A stretch of DNA of 64,000 nt, taken from the NCBI RefSeq assembly GCF_013390595.1, contig NZ_JACAWV010000022.1:1178001-1242000 (forward strand). Reading direction: 5' to 3'. Within the stretch, counting starts at the first letter, position 1. Each line of letters opens with the position of its first letter. A model generated the notes under the pieces. That model was not told the origin of the DNA and ran no database searches. It saw only the letters and a program-made list of their open reading frames with translations. The position numbers and the translations under genes are program-made. This stretch comes from Rhizobium sp. RM. GTDB taxonomy: Bacteria; Pseudomonadota; Alphaproteobacteria; Rhizobiales; Rhizobiaceae. Below, one piece after another: positions 18,801 to 26,290 of the stretch.

Positions 18801-19052
18801 ATCCTGATGACCTCGCTGGCCTTCATCATGGGTGTCGTTCCCTTGGTGGTCTCGACCGGCGCGGGCGCGGAAATGCGTGCCGCCATGGGTGTCGCCGTGT
18901 TCTCCGGCATGATCGGGGTAACGTTCTTCGGCATCTTCATGACGCCGGTGTTCTACGTGCTGATCCGCAAGCTTGCGGGTAACCGACCGCTGGTTCAGCA
19001 CAAGCAGGAAGAGGCAGCCAATTCGGACTATAAGCTCGAAAAGGCAGGCTGA
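15858..19052 (+). CDS. RND efflux pump, inner-membrane transporter (HAE1 family)
   Basis: The 1064-aa protein is a proton-driven multidrug exporter of the AcrB/MexF kind. It begins MNISRFFVDRPVFAAVLSVLIVVAG, the usual first helix. Helix 4 carries the Asp pair in GIVVDDAIVVVENVER (near residue 410), and helix 10 carries the Lys in LSAKNAILIVEFARE (near residue 955). Two large periplasmic loops follow helices 1 and 7. The length matches HAE1 pumps. It forms an operon with the adaptor and ends at a strong terminator. The substrate range cannot be predicted. Confidence 0.95.
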   Translation: MNISRFFVDRPVFAAVLSVLIVVAGLLGMRALPISEYPEVVPPSVVVRATYPGANPKVIAETVATPLEEQINGVEDMLYMSSQATSDGVLTLTVTFKLGTDPDKAQQLVQNRVSQAEPRLPSEVRALGITTVKSSPDFIMVVNLVSTTDAYDITYLRNYATLNVKDRLARIEGVGQVQVFGAGDYSMRVWLDPQKVAEHDLAASDVSDAIRQQNVQAAAGIIGASPSPNGVDLQLNVNAQGRLTTPEEFGNIIVKSGANGEITRLRDVARIELGAADYTLRSLLDGKPAVAVAVLQAPGSNAIEIADNVRATMDNLQLAMPDGVKFEIVYDTTKFVRSSIEKVVDTLLEAVGLVVLVVIIFLQTWRASIIPLIAVPVSIIGTFGVMYAFGFSINALTLFGLVLAIGIVVDDAIVVVENVERNIENGLSPRDATYKAMREVSGPIIAIALVLVAVFVPLAFISGLSGQFYRQFALTIAISTVISAINSLTLSPALAALLLKEHGAPKDWLTRGMDKIFGWFFRGFNRAFGAASNGYGRTVGGLVSRKSLVMLVYLALVGATYSMFSTVPSGFVPGQDKQYLIGFAQLPDGATLDRTEDVIKRMSDIAMETPGVSNAIAFPGLSINGFTIGSNSGIVFAVLDDFEKRKTPELSGNAIAQQLNQKFAGIQDAFIAMFPPPPVNGLGTTGGFKLQIEDRAGYGYQALDEATKAVIAKAYQTPELAGIFSSYQINVPQLYADLDRAKAEQLGVSVTDVFQTLQIYLGSLYVNDFNAFGRTYSVRVQADAQFRAHAEDIGRLKVRSATGQMIPLSTLLKVDATTGPERTNRYNGFLAADINGGPAPGFSSGQAQAAMEKILNETLPPGIDFEWTDLTYQQILAGNSSIIVFPLALLLVYLVLAAQYESLTLPIAIIMIVPMGVLAALTGVWLTGGDNNIFTQIGLVVLVGLSAKNAILIVEFARELEFEGRKPIAAAIEASRLRLRPILMTSLAFIMGVVPLVVSTGAGAEMRAAMGVAVFSGMIGVTFFGIFMTPVFYVLIRKLAGNRPLVQHKQEEAANSDYKLEKAG

Positions 19053-19101
19053 CACCGACCAAGAGCCACCGCCTGGCGCAGCCATGTTGCTGTGTCTGCG
19101 A

Positions 19102-19136
19102 AATGCCACGCATCTCAGCATGCGTGGCATTTTTTG
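19102..19136 (+). terminator. Rho-independent terminator after the RND operon
   Basis: The stem AATGCCACGCA / TGCGTGGCATT (11 bp) has an 8-base loop and is followed by TTTTT. It lies 49 bases past the pump stop. Confidence 0.9.
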
Positions 19137-19346
19137 TATTAAAACAACCCGCTTCTCTAAAATAGAATCTATTTCAACTGCTTAGACGAAAACAACGAAC
19201 AAAGACCGGGGCGGAAAATCAAGATAACCCGAATAGATCCAGACGACACCATGTAATTATCGACGTACATCTTTGTTTATACTTGAAATTTATGTTAGCC
19301 TCACGCCCATGATTCGAACTGAATGATTTGGTTCAGGAGCTGCATG

Positions 19347-19547
19347 ATGGAGCACGACTACGAAAGCTGGGCGACGTCCGTCGCCTATTCGATCGTAATG
19401 CATGAAGGTCTGGATCTCGCCCTTTCCGCACAAAATCTGGACAAGGGAAAAACCAGAAGCAACCGGCACCGGTTGATGGAAGCTATCCGCCAGTCATTGC
19501 TTGAAGCACGCTTGCACGGCCACACTGCGGCAGTGCCGGGCGTGTGA
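19347..19547 (+). CDS. Small hypothetical protein
   Basis: This 66-aa product starts at ATG 19347, 7 bases after AGGAG (19335-19339); ATG 19344 and ATG 19323 are alternatives. The sequence MEHDYESWATSVAYSIVMHE, followed by a basic KGKTRSNRHR stretch and helix LMEAIRQSLLEARLHG, suggests two short helices. There is no membrane segment and no family that I know. It is isolated between the RND terminator and convergent genes, and the SD is its best support. Confidence 0.55.
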   Translation: MEHDYESWATSVAYSIVMHEGLDLALSAQNLDKGKTRSNRHRLMEAIRQSLLEARLHGHTAAVPGV

Positions 19548-19582
19548 CTTGCAATAGATCGCTGATGTCTGGAAAGCAGCGT

Positions 19583-20428
19583 TCAGCCTGCCAGCAAATC
19601 GGTCCTGATCGCGGCTTTTAGCGGCAGGTGGTCTGAGGCAATTCTTGCCAGGGCACTGTCATGCGCCTCTACCTGCTCCACCAGTCCCGCCCGGTTGGCA
19701 ATGATCCTGTCGAGCGCCAGAACCGGCAGATTGGACGGAAAACTCGGGACCGCCGGCGGCATTCCGCCGAACGCGTCCCGCAACGTGTTCAACGACGAAC
19801 CGTTGCCGAGGCGCCATTCGTTGAGGTCGCCCATCAAAACAGTCGGGTATTCATCACGCTCTTCAAGCAACCCCAGAAGAGCTTGTGCCTGCCGGGCACG
19901 TGAATGCCGCAACAGGCCGAAATGCGCCGCGATAACCCGCAGGGTACCGCCGTGCTTCAGGTCGAGTTCCACCACCAAAGCTCCTCGTGGCTCCAATCCC
20001 GGCAGTTTCAGCGTATGGACGTCGCGCACTGCACCTTCGCGAAACAGCACGACATTGCCGTGCCAACCGTGGGCTTTCACACCCGCCTGAACCGGCACGG
20101 GAACAAGACCGCTCTCGCGCTCCAGCCGTGCGAGATCGAGAAGGCCGGTACGCTCGCCAAACCGGCTGTCTGCTTCCTGAAGTGCAATGATATCGGCGCC
20201 AATTTCCTGAATGACGCGGCTCGTCCTCTCAGGGTCGAACTTTCGATCCCGCCCGACGCATTTGTGAACATTGTAGGATGCGATGACCGGAAAGGCATGA
20301 TTTTTGGTCACAAGAGATGGCGTCAGCCGTTTCTTGCGTTCACGCAGCGATTTGATCACGAAGGCCGGCAAGCCTGTGTTCTTCGCCACCTTCATCTCTG
20401 CATCTTCAGGCACATCTTTTCGTTTCAT
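19583..20428 (-). CDS. Endonuclease/exonuclease/phosphatase family protein
   Basis: A 281-aa metal-dependent phosphodiesterase-fold protein. The EEP motifs are in order: ASYNVHKCVG (Asn), ADIIALQEAD (Glu), VIAAHFGL, TVLMGDLNEW (Asp and Asn), LDRIIA and ASDHLPL (Asp-His). The substrate could be a phospholipid head group, nucleic acid or inositol phosphate; the sequence does not decide. The start is ATG 20428 with GGAAAG upstream; a longer start at 20491 would overlap the preceding gene. It lies 13 bases after the phospholipase D gene, so the two are one unit acting perhaps on membrane lipids. Confidence 0.85.
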   Translation of the reverse strand: MKRKDVPEDAEMKVAKNTGLPAFVIKSLRERKKRLTPSLVTKNHAFPVIASYNVHKCVGRDRKFDPERTSRVIQEIGADIIALQEADSRFGERTGLLDLARLERESGLVPVPVQAGVKAHGWHGNVVLFREGAVRDVHTLKLPGLEPRGALVVELDLKHGGTLRVIAAHFGLLRHSRARQAQALLGLLEERDEYPTVLMGDLNEWRLGNGSSLNTLRDAFGGMPPAVPSFPSNLPVLALDRIIANRAGLVEQVEAHDSALARIASDHLPLKAAIRTDLLAG

Positions 20429-20441
20429 GCTGTCTTTCCGG

Positions 20442-21902
20442 TCAGAGGTAAGGCGAGGCAAGCCACAGGACGCGCTCGCCCAAACGGACAACGAATGGCC
20501 GTGCCATTAGTTCGGCCAATCGCACCGGAACCGCATTATCCCGCACCTTTCTGATGTATTGAGCCGTTTGTCCCGCAAAGTCCCTGTCCATCACTTCAAG
20601 ATCGATTTCAAAGTTCAGCCGCAACGAGCGTGGATCGAGATTGGACGAACCGACGTAAGCCCAGCACTCGTCGATCACCACGAGCTTGGAATGGTTGAAC
20701 GCCCCTGTCGCGCGCCAGATGCGGCAATAATTCTTCAGCATCTGGTCGAACTGCGCTGTCATGGCACGGTCCACCAGCACGAGATTATTGCTTTTCGGGA
20801 CGACGATATCCACCAGAACGCCACGCCTCGCTGCAGTCGTGATCGCCGAAATAAGCTCTCGATCCGGGAGAAAATAGGGCGACATGATGAGAATGGACGA
20901 TCGCGCGATGGAAAAGGCACCCATCAGCATCTTGTGGTTCGTCTCAATGCTCTTGTCCGGACCTGACGAAGAGACACGTGCAACAAGCTGCGAGCCCGGC
21001 GTGCTCAGGGGAATTGCCGGGTCCCACATGGGAACGTCCAGCAACTCGCCAGTGGTGAAGCGCCAGTCCTCTGCCGCTATCGAAAAGAAATCGGCAACCA
21101 CTGGACCGGTAATCTTGAAGTGCCTGTCCTGCGCCTGATGTTCTCCGGCGAACTCGGAGGTAAATCCCTCGCGAATGTTCATTCCACCGCTGAACGCGAT
21201 ACTGCCGTCCACCACGAGGATCTTTCGGTGCGTACGCAGATTGGCGTAAGGCAAACGAAGCCCCATGATGACGTTGCCGTTGAAGACATTCGCCGCGATG
21301 CCCTTGTCCCGTAGCGTTGGCAGAATACTGGGCACCGAATAGCGAGCGCCGACGGCGTCGACGAGAACGCGTACCTCGACCCCACGCGACTTTGCCCTTT
21401 CCAGAGCCTCGACAAAGCGAGCACCAATCCTGTCATTGTCGAAAATGTAGGTCTCCAGAATGACCGAGCGTCTCGCCTGTTCGATGGCGTCGAGCATGTG
21501 CGCATAGGCTTCGTCGCCAGTGACGAGCGTTTCTATACTGTTTCCCGTGGTCAGAGCATGACGCGTCACCCTGTCGCCCAACGTCTTCATTGCCTCGAAA
21601 CGGCGCCCGAAACGTTCGGCAATCATCTGGCCGGTGGCATCGAACTGCGCCACCCGATCCATGATCTCGTCCTGCATGAAGGAACGCTGCTGTGTGAGGT
21701 TCGAGCGGCGGATACGGTTGATGCCCGCAATTGCGTAGATCACGGCTCCTACAATCGGCGAGAGCACAATAACGCCCACCCAGCCGAGCGCCGAGCGAAC
21801 CTCTTCCTTGGTCATGGTGGCATGCACCGCCGCCACGGTCCCCATCAGAACCGAAAGAACAGCGAGAATATGCGGCCAGTAGGCGACAATCAAATCGAGC
21901 AT
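20442..21902 (-). CDS. Phospholipase D / cardiolipin synthase family protein
   Basis: The 486-aa protein has two N-terminal membrane helices (residues 5-25 and 38-60, VGVIVLSPIVGAVIYAIAG) and two PLD catalytic motifs. HRKILVVDGSIAFSGGMN (His225, Lys227, Asp232) and HSKLVVIDECWAYVGSSNLD (His404, Lys406, Asp411) are both complete. This layout fits bacterial cardiolipin synthase ClsA, which joins two phosphatidylglycerols into cardiolipin. The second motif has Glu-Cys-Trp where Cls usually has a small or hydrophobic run, so another transphosphatidylation reaction is possible. It is co-transcribed with the EEP gene downstream. Confidence 0.82.
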   Translation of the reverse strand: MLDLIVAYWPHILAVLSVLMGTVAAVHATMTKEEVRSALGWVGVIVLSPIVGAVIYAIAGINRIRRSNLTQQRSFMQDEIMDRVAQFDATGQMIAERFGRRFEAMKTLGDRVTRHALTTGNSIETLVTGDEAYAHMLDAIEQARRSVILETYIFDNDRIGARFVEALERAKSRGVEVRVLVDAVGARYSVPSILPTLRDKGIAANVFNGNVIMGLRLPYANLRTHRKILVVDGSIAFSGGMNIREGFTSEFAGEHQAQDRHFKITGPVVADFFSIAAEDWRFTTGELLDVPMWDPAIPLSTPGSQLVARVSSSGPDKSIETNHKMLMGAFSIARSSILIMSPYFLPDRELISAITTAARRGVLVDIVVPKSNNLVLVDRAMTAQFDQMLKNYCRIWRATGAFNHSKLVVIDECWAYVGSSNLDPRSLRLNFEIDLEVMDRDFAGQTAQYIRKVRDNAVPVRLAELMARPFVVRLGERVLWLASPYL

Positions 21903-22121
21903 GATCGAACTATAGTGCAGTTCGCCGATCCCGCAATGCCAGCGTGCATGACAGGCGAAACTGGCGCCGGACTTTCATTGCCATGCTTTTACGGGATAAA
22001 CCCTTGCGGGATTAGCGGTGGAAACTGGAGATGCGATATGTCATGAGAGCGCATCTTGATCTTCGGGCAACGCGGCCGAAAGCAGTCGCGCATGCCAGCA
22101 GCGTTTGAAAGCAAGGCCGTG

Positions 22122-22997
22122 ATGCAGGAAAATACCCAGGGCGCTGTCATCGTTATTTCCAGCCATGTGATGCGTGGATCGGTCGGCAACCGTGCCGCCG
22201 TCTTCGCTCTGGAAACGCTGGGCTTTCCGGTCTGGGCTGTCCCGACCATTGTCATGCCGTGGCATCCCGGCCACGGCCCCTCTACCCGGATGAGATTTCA
22301 GGACGATGATTTCGACAAGGCCGTGACCGATCTCGAAAACGCGAAGTGGGTTGGCGAGGTCAAGGCCGTCCTGACCGGCTACTTCGGAAGTGCATCACAG
22401 GTACGTTCCGTTGCCCGCATGATCCGCAACCTGAAGGAAAAGAACCCCGCACTGATCTATGCCTGCGATCCGGTGATGGGCGACAAGGGCGGCCTCTACA
22501 TTCCCGAGGAGACGGCCGCGGCCATCCGCGACGAACTCATTCCGTTGGCAACACTGGCAACCCCCAATCGGTACGAACTCGCCTGGATGAGCGGCGCAGA
22601 ACTCGAGACCAACAATGCGATCATGGATGCGGCACTGGCACTCGGTCCTTCGAAGATGCTCGTGACCTCAGCCGTGCCGATGATGGCTGGCGGCACCGGC
22701 AATCTCTACCTCAGCGGCAAACACGCACTCCTGGCCGAACACCGTGCCATCGAGGATGCGCCGAACGGCCTGGGCGATCTGATATCGGCCCTTTTCCTTG
22801 CCCGGCTATTGGAAGGCATGGATGACGAAAAGGCGCTGCAACTGGCCACAGCGAGCGTGTTTGAAGTCCTCGCCAGAACCAAAAAACGCGACATGAACGA
22901 ATTGACGCTTGAAACCGATTCCGCCAGCCTTTCCACGCCAATGGCCATGGTACAAACGCGTCATCTCTTGCATCCTTCACGCAGCAGGCGCAAATAG
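22122..22997 (+). CDS. pdxY: Pyridoxal kinase (PdxY family)
   Basis: The 291-aa ribokinase-fold enzyme phosphorylates pyridoxal to pyridoxal 5'-phosphate in the vitamin B6 salvage pathway. Motifs: ISSHVMRGSVGNRAA at the N-terminus (substrate site), YACDPVMGDKGGLYIPEE near residue 120, TPNRYELAWMSG near 160, and the catalytic-base region APNGLGDLISALFL near 230. I chose ATG 22122 (AAGG 5 bases upstream), because earlier in-frame starts add an unconserved, basic tail. The gene stands alone on this strand before carbonic anhydrase. Confidence 0.87.
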   Translation: MQENTQGAVIVISSHVMRGSVGNRAAVFALETLGFPVWAVPTIVMPWHPGHGPSTRMRFQDDDFDKAVTDLENAKWVGEVKAVLTGYFGSASQVRSVARMIRNLKEKNPALIYACDPVMGDKGGLYIPEETAAAIRDELIPLATLATPNRYELAWMSGAELETNNAIMDAALALGPSKMLVTSAVPMMAGGTGNLYLSGKHALLAEHRAIEDAPNGLGDLISALFLARLLEGMDDEKALQLATASVFEVLARTKKRDMNELTLETDSASLSTPMAMVQTRHLLHPSRSRRK

Positions 22998-23069
22998 CGC
23001 CCGGAGGATGGTCTTCAACGCACCGGGCTCGTCTCGCGATCCGGTCCAGCATAACGGTACTGCGATATC

Positions 23070-23711
23070 ATGAAAGATTTTCCAGAAAACCTTCTGAACG
23101 GTTACAAGAACTTCATGGCCGGTCGCTACGCCGACGAGCGCGAACGATATCGCGTTCTGGCGGAAACTGGCCAGAAGCCGCAAACCCTGTTCATTGCCTG
23201 TTGCGACTCCCGTTCTGCACCGGAAACGATTTTCGATTGCGGACCGGGCGAGCTTTTTGTCGTCAGAAACGTCGCCAACATGGTGCCGCCCTTCGAGCCG
23301 GATGGTCAGTATCACGCAACGTCTGCGGCAATCGAATATGCCGTGCAGGTGCTGAAGGTGAAGGACATCGTAGTCATGGGCCATGGCCGCTGCGGTGGCA
23401 TTCAGGCAGCCCTCGACCCCAATCTGGAACCGTTGTCGCCCGGCGACTTCATCGGCAAATGGATGAATCTGGTCAAATCGGCCGCCGAACAGATCCAGAG
23501 CAACGACGTCATGACGCCTTCCGAGCGGCAGACGGCACTGGAGCGCGTTTCCATCCGCAATTCCATCGCCAACCTTCGTGCGTTCCCGTTTGTGAAAGCG
23601 CAGGAAACAGCCGGCAAGGTCAAGCTGCACGGCGCCTGGTTCGACATTTCGACCGGCGAATTGTGGGTGATGGATAACAAAACGGGCGACTTTCGCCGCC
23701 CGGAACTTTGA
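23070..23711 (+). CDS. Beta-carbonic anhydrase
   Basis: The 213-aa zinc enzyme interconverts CO2 and bicarbonate. The ligands are visible: Cys44 in CCDSR (with Asp46 and Arg48), His105 and Cys108 in GHGRCGG. The pattern PPFEPDGQYHATSAAIEYAVQVL is typical of the clade. The length matches the family. It lies 72 bases after pdxY on the same strand and may share its transcript. The function is housekeeping supply of bicarbonate. Confidence 0.95.
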   Translation: MKDFPENLLNGYKNFMAGRYADERERYRVLAETGQKPQTLFIACCDSRSAPETIFDCGPGELFVVRNVANMVPPFEPDGQYHATSAAIEYAVQVLKVKDIVVMGHGRCGGIQAALDPNLEPLSPGDFIGKWMNLVKSAAEQIQSNDVMTPSERQTALERVSIRNSIANLRAFPFVKAQETAGKVKLHGAWFDISTGELWVMDNKTGDFRRPEL

Positions 23712-23724
23712 TTGAAAAGAGATT

Positions 23725-23747
23725 GACGGCCGGGATTACTGGCCGTC
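23725..23747. terminator. Possible terminator between convergent genes
   Basis: GACGGCC-N9-GGCCGTC forms a 7-bp hairpin that includes the stop codon of the lytic transglycosylase. On the minus strand it is followed by a T-rich stretch; on the plus strand it is not. Confidence 0.35.
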
Positions 23748-24551
23748 GATCGCCTTGCCGATGAAGGCAATTGCCTGCTGGTAAACACTGGCAGCATTCC
23801 AGCCCTGAATGGCGGCGAAGTTCGTCTGGCCCTGCTGATAACCAGCACCGCGCTGCCAGCCGTGACCGACCAGGAAGTTTGCCGTCGACGCCAATGCATC
23901 GGCGCGCGAGCCAACCAGATCGACGCGGCCGTCGCGGTCGAAATCCACACCGTAACGTACGACGTTGAGCGGCAGGAACTGCGTCTGGCCGATCTCGCCG
24001 TGAGCTGCGCCCTTGGCGTTGACATTCAGGGAGCCATTACCCACCAGCTTGAGGGCAGCATAGAGCTGCTCGGTGAAGTAGTCAGAACGACGGCAGTCGT
24101 AGGAGAGCGTCGCAACGGCAGACAGCGTGTGCTGGTTGCCCATGAAGCCTCCAAAACCGGTTTCCATGCCCCATATTGCCAGGAGAGGACCAGCAGGAAC
24201 GCCGTAGGCTTTTTCGATCGATGCGAACAATGCAGCATTGTTCTTCTTCATCGTCTTGCCGCGCGAAATGATTGCCTGGCCACCACGCTTCTGCATGAAC
24301 TGGTCGAAAGACAGTTTGAAGCTGTGCTGTCCGCGGTCCGCGCGAATGGTCGCCTGATTGTAGGAAACGCCGGCAAAGGCGCGGTCGAGCACGGAAGCGC
24401 TGACGCCACGGCCCACCGCTTCCTGCTTGAACGCGCCAACCCATGCGCCGAACCCAGCCGAGGTGTTACCACACTGCGCAGCCAGAACCGGCGTCGCGAC
24501 CAAAACCGAAACCATGGCCGTACCGGCCAGGATTGCCTTCATAACCCGCAT
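23736..24551 (-). CDS. Lytic murein transglycosylase (MltB-like, GH103)
   Basis: The 271-aa exported protein cleaves the glycan strand of peptidoglycan to 1,6-anhydro products. It starts at ATG 24551 with a signal peptide (MRVMKAILAGTAMVSVLVA, cleavage near LAA-QC). The catalytic Glu lies in AIWGMETGFGGFMGNQHTL. The motif EIGQTQFLPLNVVRYGVDFDRDGRVDL (read as GQTQFLP, then DRDGRVDL) is characteristic of MltB-type enzymes. The usual C-terminal peptidoglycan-binding domain is absent, so this is the short form. A longer frame upstream has no signal character. Confidence 0.9.
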   Translation of the reverse strand: MRVMKAILAGTAMVSVLVATPVLAAQCGNTSAGFGAWVGAFKQEAVGRGVSASVLDRAFAGVSYNQATIRADRGQHSFKLSFDQFMQKRGGQAIISRGKTMKKNNAALFASIEKAYGVPAGPLLAIWGMETGFGGFMGNQHTLSAVATLSYDCRRSDYFTEQLYAALKLVGNGSLNVNAKGAAHGEIGQTQFLPLNVVRYGVDFDRDGRVDLVGSRADALASTANFLVGHGWQRGAGYQQGQTNFAAIQGWNAASVYQQAIAFIGKAIDGQ

Positions 24552-24685
24552 CAAAATCTGCCTTCGATATCCTTTTGGGAAACAGTCCCAAGAAAAAACG
24601 TCTCTGTTATCGAGAACTGTGGCATCAAATTGCCTTTCGGCGAATGAGCCTGCAAATAAACTGGCCGTGATGACCCAAATTTGAG

Positions 24686-24721
24686 AAAACCCGCCCGTCC
24701 TCCACACAGAACAAGCGGGTT
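24686..24721 (-). terminator. Probable terminator after asd
   Basis: On the minus strand AACCCGC and GCGGGTT (7 bp) enclose a 20-base loop and are followed by TTCTC. It begins 28 bases past the asd stop. The long loop lowers confidence. Confidence 0.5.
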
Positions 24722-24748
24722 ATACTTAACAAACCTTACAAAATGGTA

Positions 24749-25783
24749 TCAGGCAGCCGCCTTGCGGGGCTTGATGAGACCACGGTTTACCAGCAGCTCG
24801 GCGATCTGGATGGCATTGAGCGCTGCACCCTTGCGCAGGTTGTCGGAAACAACCCACAGGTTCAGGCCATTCTCGACCGTCGCGTCTTCGCGGATACGCG
24901 AGATGTAGGTCGCATCTTCACCAGCGGATTCGACCGGAGTGATGTAGCCACCGTTTTCGCGCTTGTCGATGACGAGGCAACCCGGTGCTTCGCGCAGGAT
25001 ATCACGGGCCTGATCGGCAGTGATCTCGTTTTCGAACTCGATGTTGACCGATTCAGAATGGCCGATGAAGACAGGAACACGCACGGCCGTGCAGGTTACC
25101 TTGATCTTCGGATCGAGCATCTTCTTCGTTTCGGCGAGAACCTTCCACTCTTCCTTCGTGTAGCCGTCTTCCATGAAGACGTCGATGTGCGGAATGACGT
25201 TGAAGGCGATACGCTTGGTGAACTTCTTCGCTTCAACCGGATCGGCTACGAAAACCGCACGGGTCTGCTGGAAGAGTTCGTCCATCCCTTCTTTGCCAGC
25301 GCCGGAAACCGACTGGTAGGTGGAGACGACAACGCGCTTGATCTTGGCAACGTCGTGCAACGGCTTCAGCGCGACAACGAGCTGGGCTGTGGAGCAATTC
25401 GGGTTTGCGATGATGTTCTTCTTCGTGAAGCCTTCAACCGCATCCGGGTTGACTTCCGGAACGATCAACGGAACTTCGGAATCGTAACGCCATGCGGAGG
25501 AGTTGTCGATTACGACGCAACCCTGCTGGCCGATCTTCGGCGACCACTTCTTCGAAACGTCGCCGCCAGCCGACATCAGGCAGATATCGGTATCGGAGAA
25601 GTCGTAGTTTTCCATGTTGGAAACCTTCAACGTCCGATCGCCATAAGACACTTCCGTACCCTGCGAGCGGGCCGAAGCGAGCGCCACGACCTCATCGGCC
25701 GGGAAACCACGTTCTGCGAGGATGTTAAGCATTTCGCGACCGACATTGCCGGTGGCGCCTGCGATTGCAACTTTAAAACCCAT
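24749..25783 (-). CDS. asd: Aspartate-semialdehyde dehydrogenase
   Basis: The 344-aa enzyme makes L-aspartate semialdehyde from aspartyl phosphate with NADPH. This is the branch point to lysine, diaminopimelate, threonine, isoleucine and methionine. Seen: nucleotide motif GATGNVG (residues 9-15), active-site Cys130 in NPNCSTAQL, and the C-terminal substrate region. The start ATG 25783 is chosen over the in-frame TTG at 25789. It is preceded by an AGAGAG purine run as SD. A 39-codon leader rich in Thr, Ile and Lys lies upstream on the same strand, which suggests amino-acid control. Confidence 0.96.
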   Translation of the reverse strand: MGFKVAIAGATGNVGREMLNILAERGFPADEVVALASARSQGTEVSYGDRTLKVSNMENYDFSDTDICLMSAGGDVSKKWSPKIGQQGCVVIDNSSAWRYDSEVPLIVPEVNPDAVEGFTKKNIIANPNCSTAQLVVALKPLHDVAKIKRVVVSTYQSVSGAGKEGMDELFQQTRAVFVADPVEAKKFTKRIAFNVIPHIDVFMEDGYTKEEWKVLAETKKMLDPKIKVTCTAVRVPVFIGHSESVNIEFENEITADQARDILREAPGCLVIDKRENGGYITPVESAGEDATYISRIREDATVENGLNLWVVSDNLRKGAALNAIQIAELLVNRGLIKPRKAAA

Positions 25784-25891
25784 GATCAAGCTCTCTTTCT
25801 ATCTCTCCTCTTTTTGGTGAGGGGGAACCCGCAAAACCCGCGGCTTCCTTGATCCCCAGCCAAACCGGGGAGAGAGCGGTGGCCAGAGACG
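25784..25891 (-). promoter_or_regulatory. asd leader region with possible SD-sequestering pairs
   Basis: This 108-base untranslated stretch lies between the leader ORF stop and asd. GCTCTCT (25877-25871) is complementary to AGAGAGC (25796-25790), the purine run that serves as asd SD. TCTCTCC in the same place can instead pair with GGAGAGA nearby. Between them lie two local hairpins, CCCC-N9-GGGG and GGAAGCCGC-N7-GCGGGTTCC. No hairpin is followed by a T run, so control would be at translation initiation rather than by a classical terminator. All pairing is drawn by eye. Confidence 0.45.
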
Positions 25892-26011
25892 TCAGACGGT
25901 TTTAATCGTCGTTTTGGCCGTAATTCGGATGGAATGAGAAAAGCGCGGTTGATCGCCGGCGGATTGTGCCGGTCCTTCCATGACATTCATGTATGCGACA
26001 TGTCTGCTCAA
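25892..26011 (-). CDS. Putative leader peptide of asd (Thr/Ile/Lys-rich end)
   Basis: A 39-codon frame starts at TTG 26011, exactly 7 bases after AAGGAG (26024-26019). The product starts MSRHVAYMNVMEGPAQS and ends IRITAKTTIKTV. Eight of its last ten residues are Thr, Ile or Lys, all end products of the pathway that Asd feeds. The thr operon leader of E. coli has the same character. A consensus-like promoter sits just upstream and asd begins 108 bases downstream. The role as a ribosome-stalling attenuator is inference; a short ordinary protein or chance reading frame is possible. Confidence 0.55.
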   Translation of the reverse strand: MSRHVAYMNVMEGPAQSAGDQPRFSHSIRITAKTTIKTV

Positions 26012-26036
26012 GGTCGTGCTCCTTCTTCGGGCACAG

Positions 26037-26064
26037 CTATTAGAAGGTTTCTTGTTTCTGTCAA
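26037..26064 (-). promoter_or_regulatory. Promoter of the asd leader transcript
   Basis: TTGACA (26064-26059), a 16-base spacer and TAATAG (26042-26037) form a good housekeeping promoter reading toward asd. The expected transcript start is near 26030, about 20 bases before the leader TTG. The remaining 26065-26290 region belongs to the upstream side of the divergent MFS gene; I see no gene there. Confidence 0.6.
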
Positions 26065-26290
26065 GCGCAAAGGCACGTGCTAGGCGTTCGCGCGGGACCT
26101 CGAACGCGGCTCGCCGCGACATTTCCGCAAAGGAAACATTAGACTAAAGTCATAATCCCAAAGCATCTCTCTATCTTGGGTTAATTTTCTGTCACTCTAC
26201 CTGTCTGCGTACTGCGCCTTCTAGGGGGGACTCGGAGGAGAGAGACGGGTTCCGGCGGTACGCTCATTTGACATCTGTGGAGGACAGACA

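Noticed and set aside
25892-26122. 76-aa protein starting at 26122
   Set aside because: The upstream part has no SD and runs through the predicted promoter at 26037-26064; the TTG at 26011 has ideal SD spacing.
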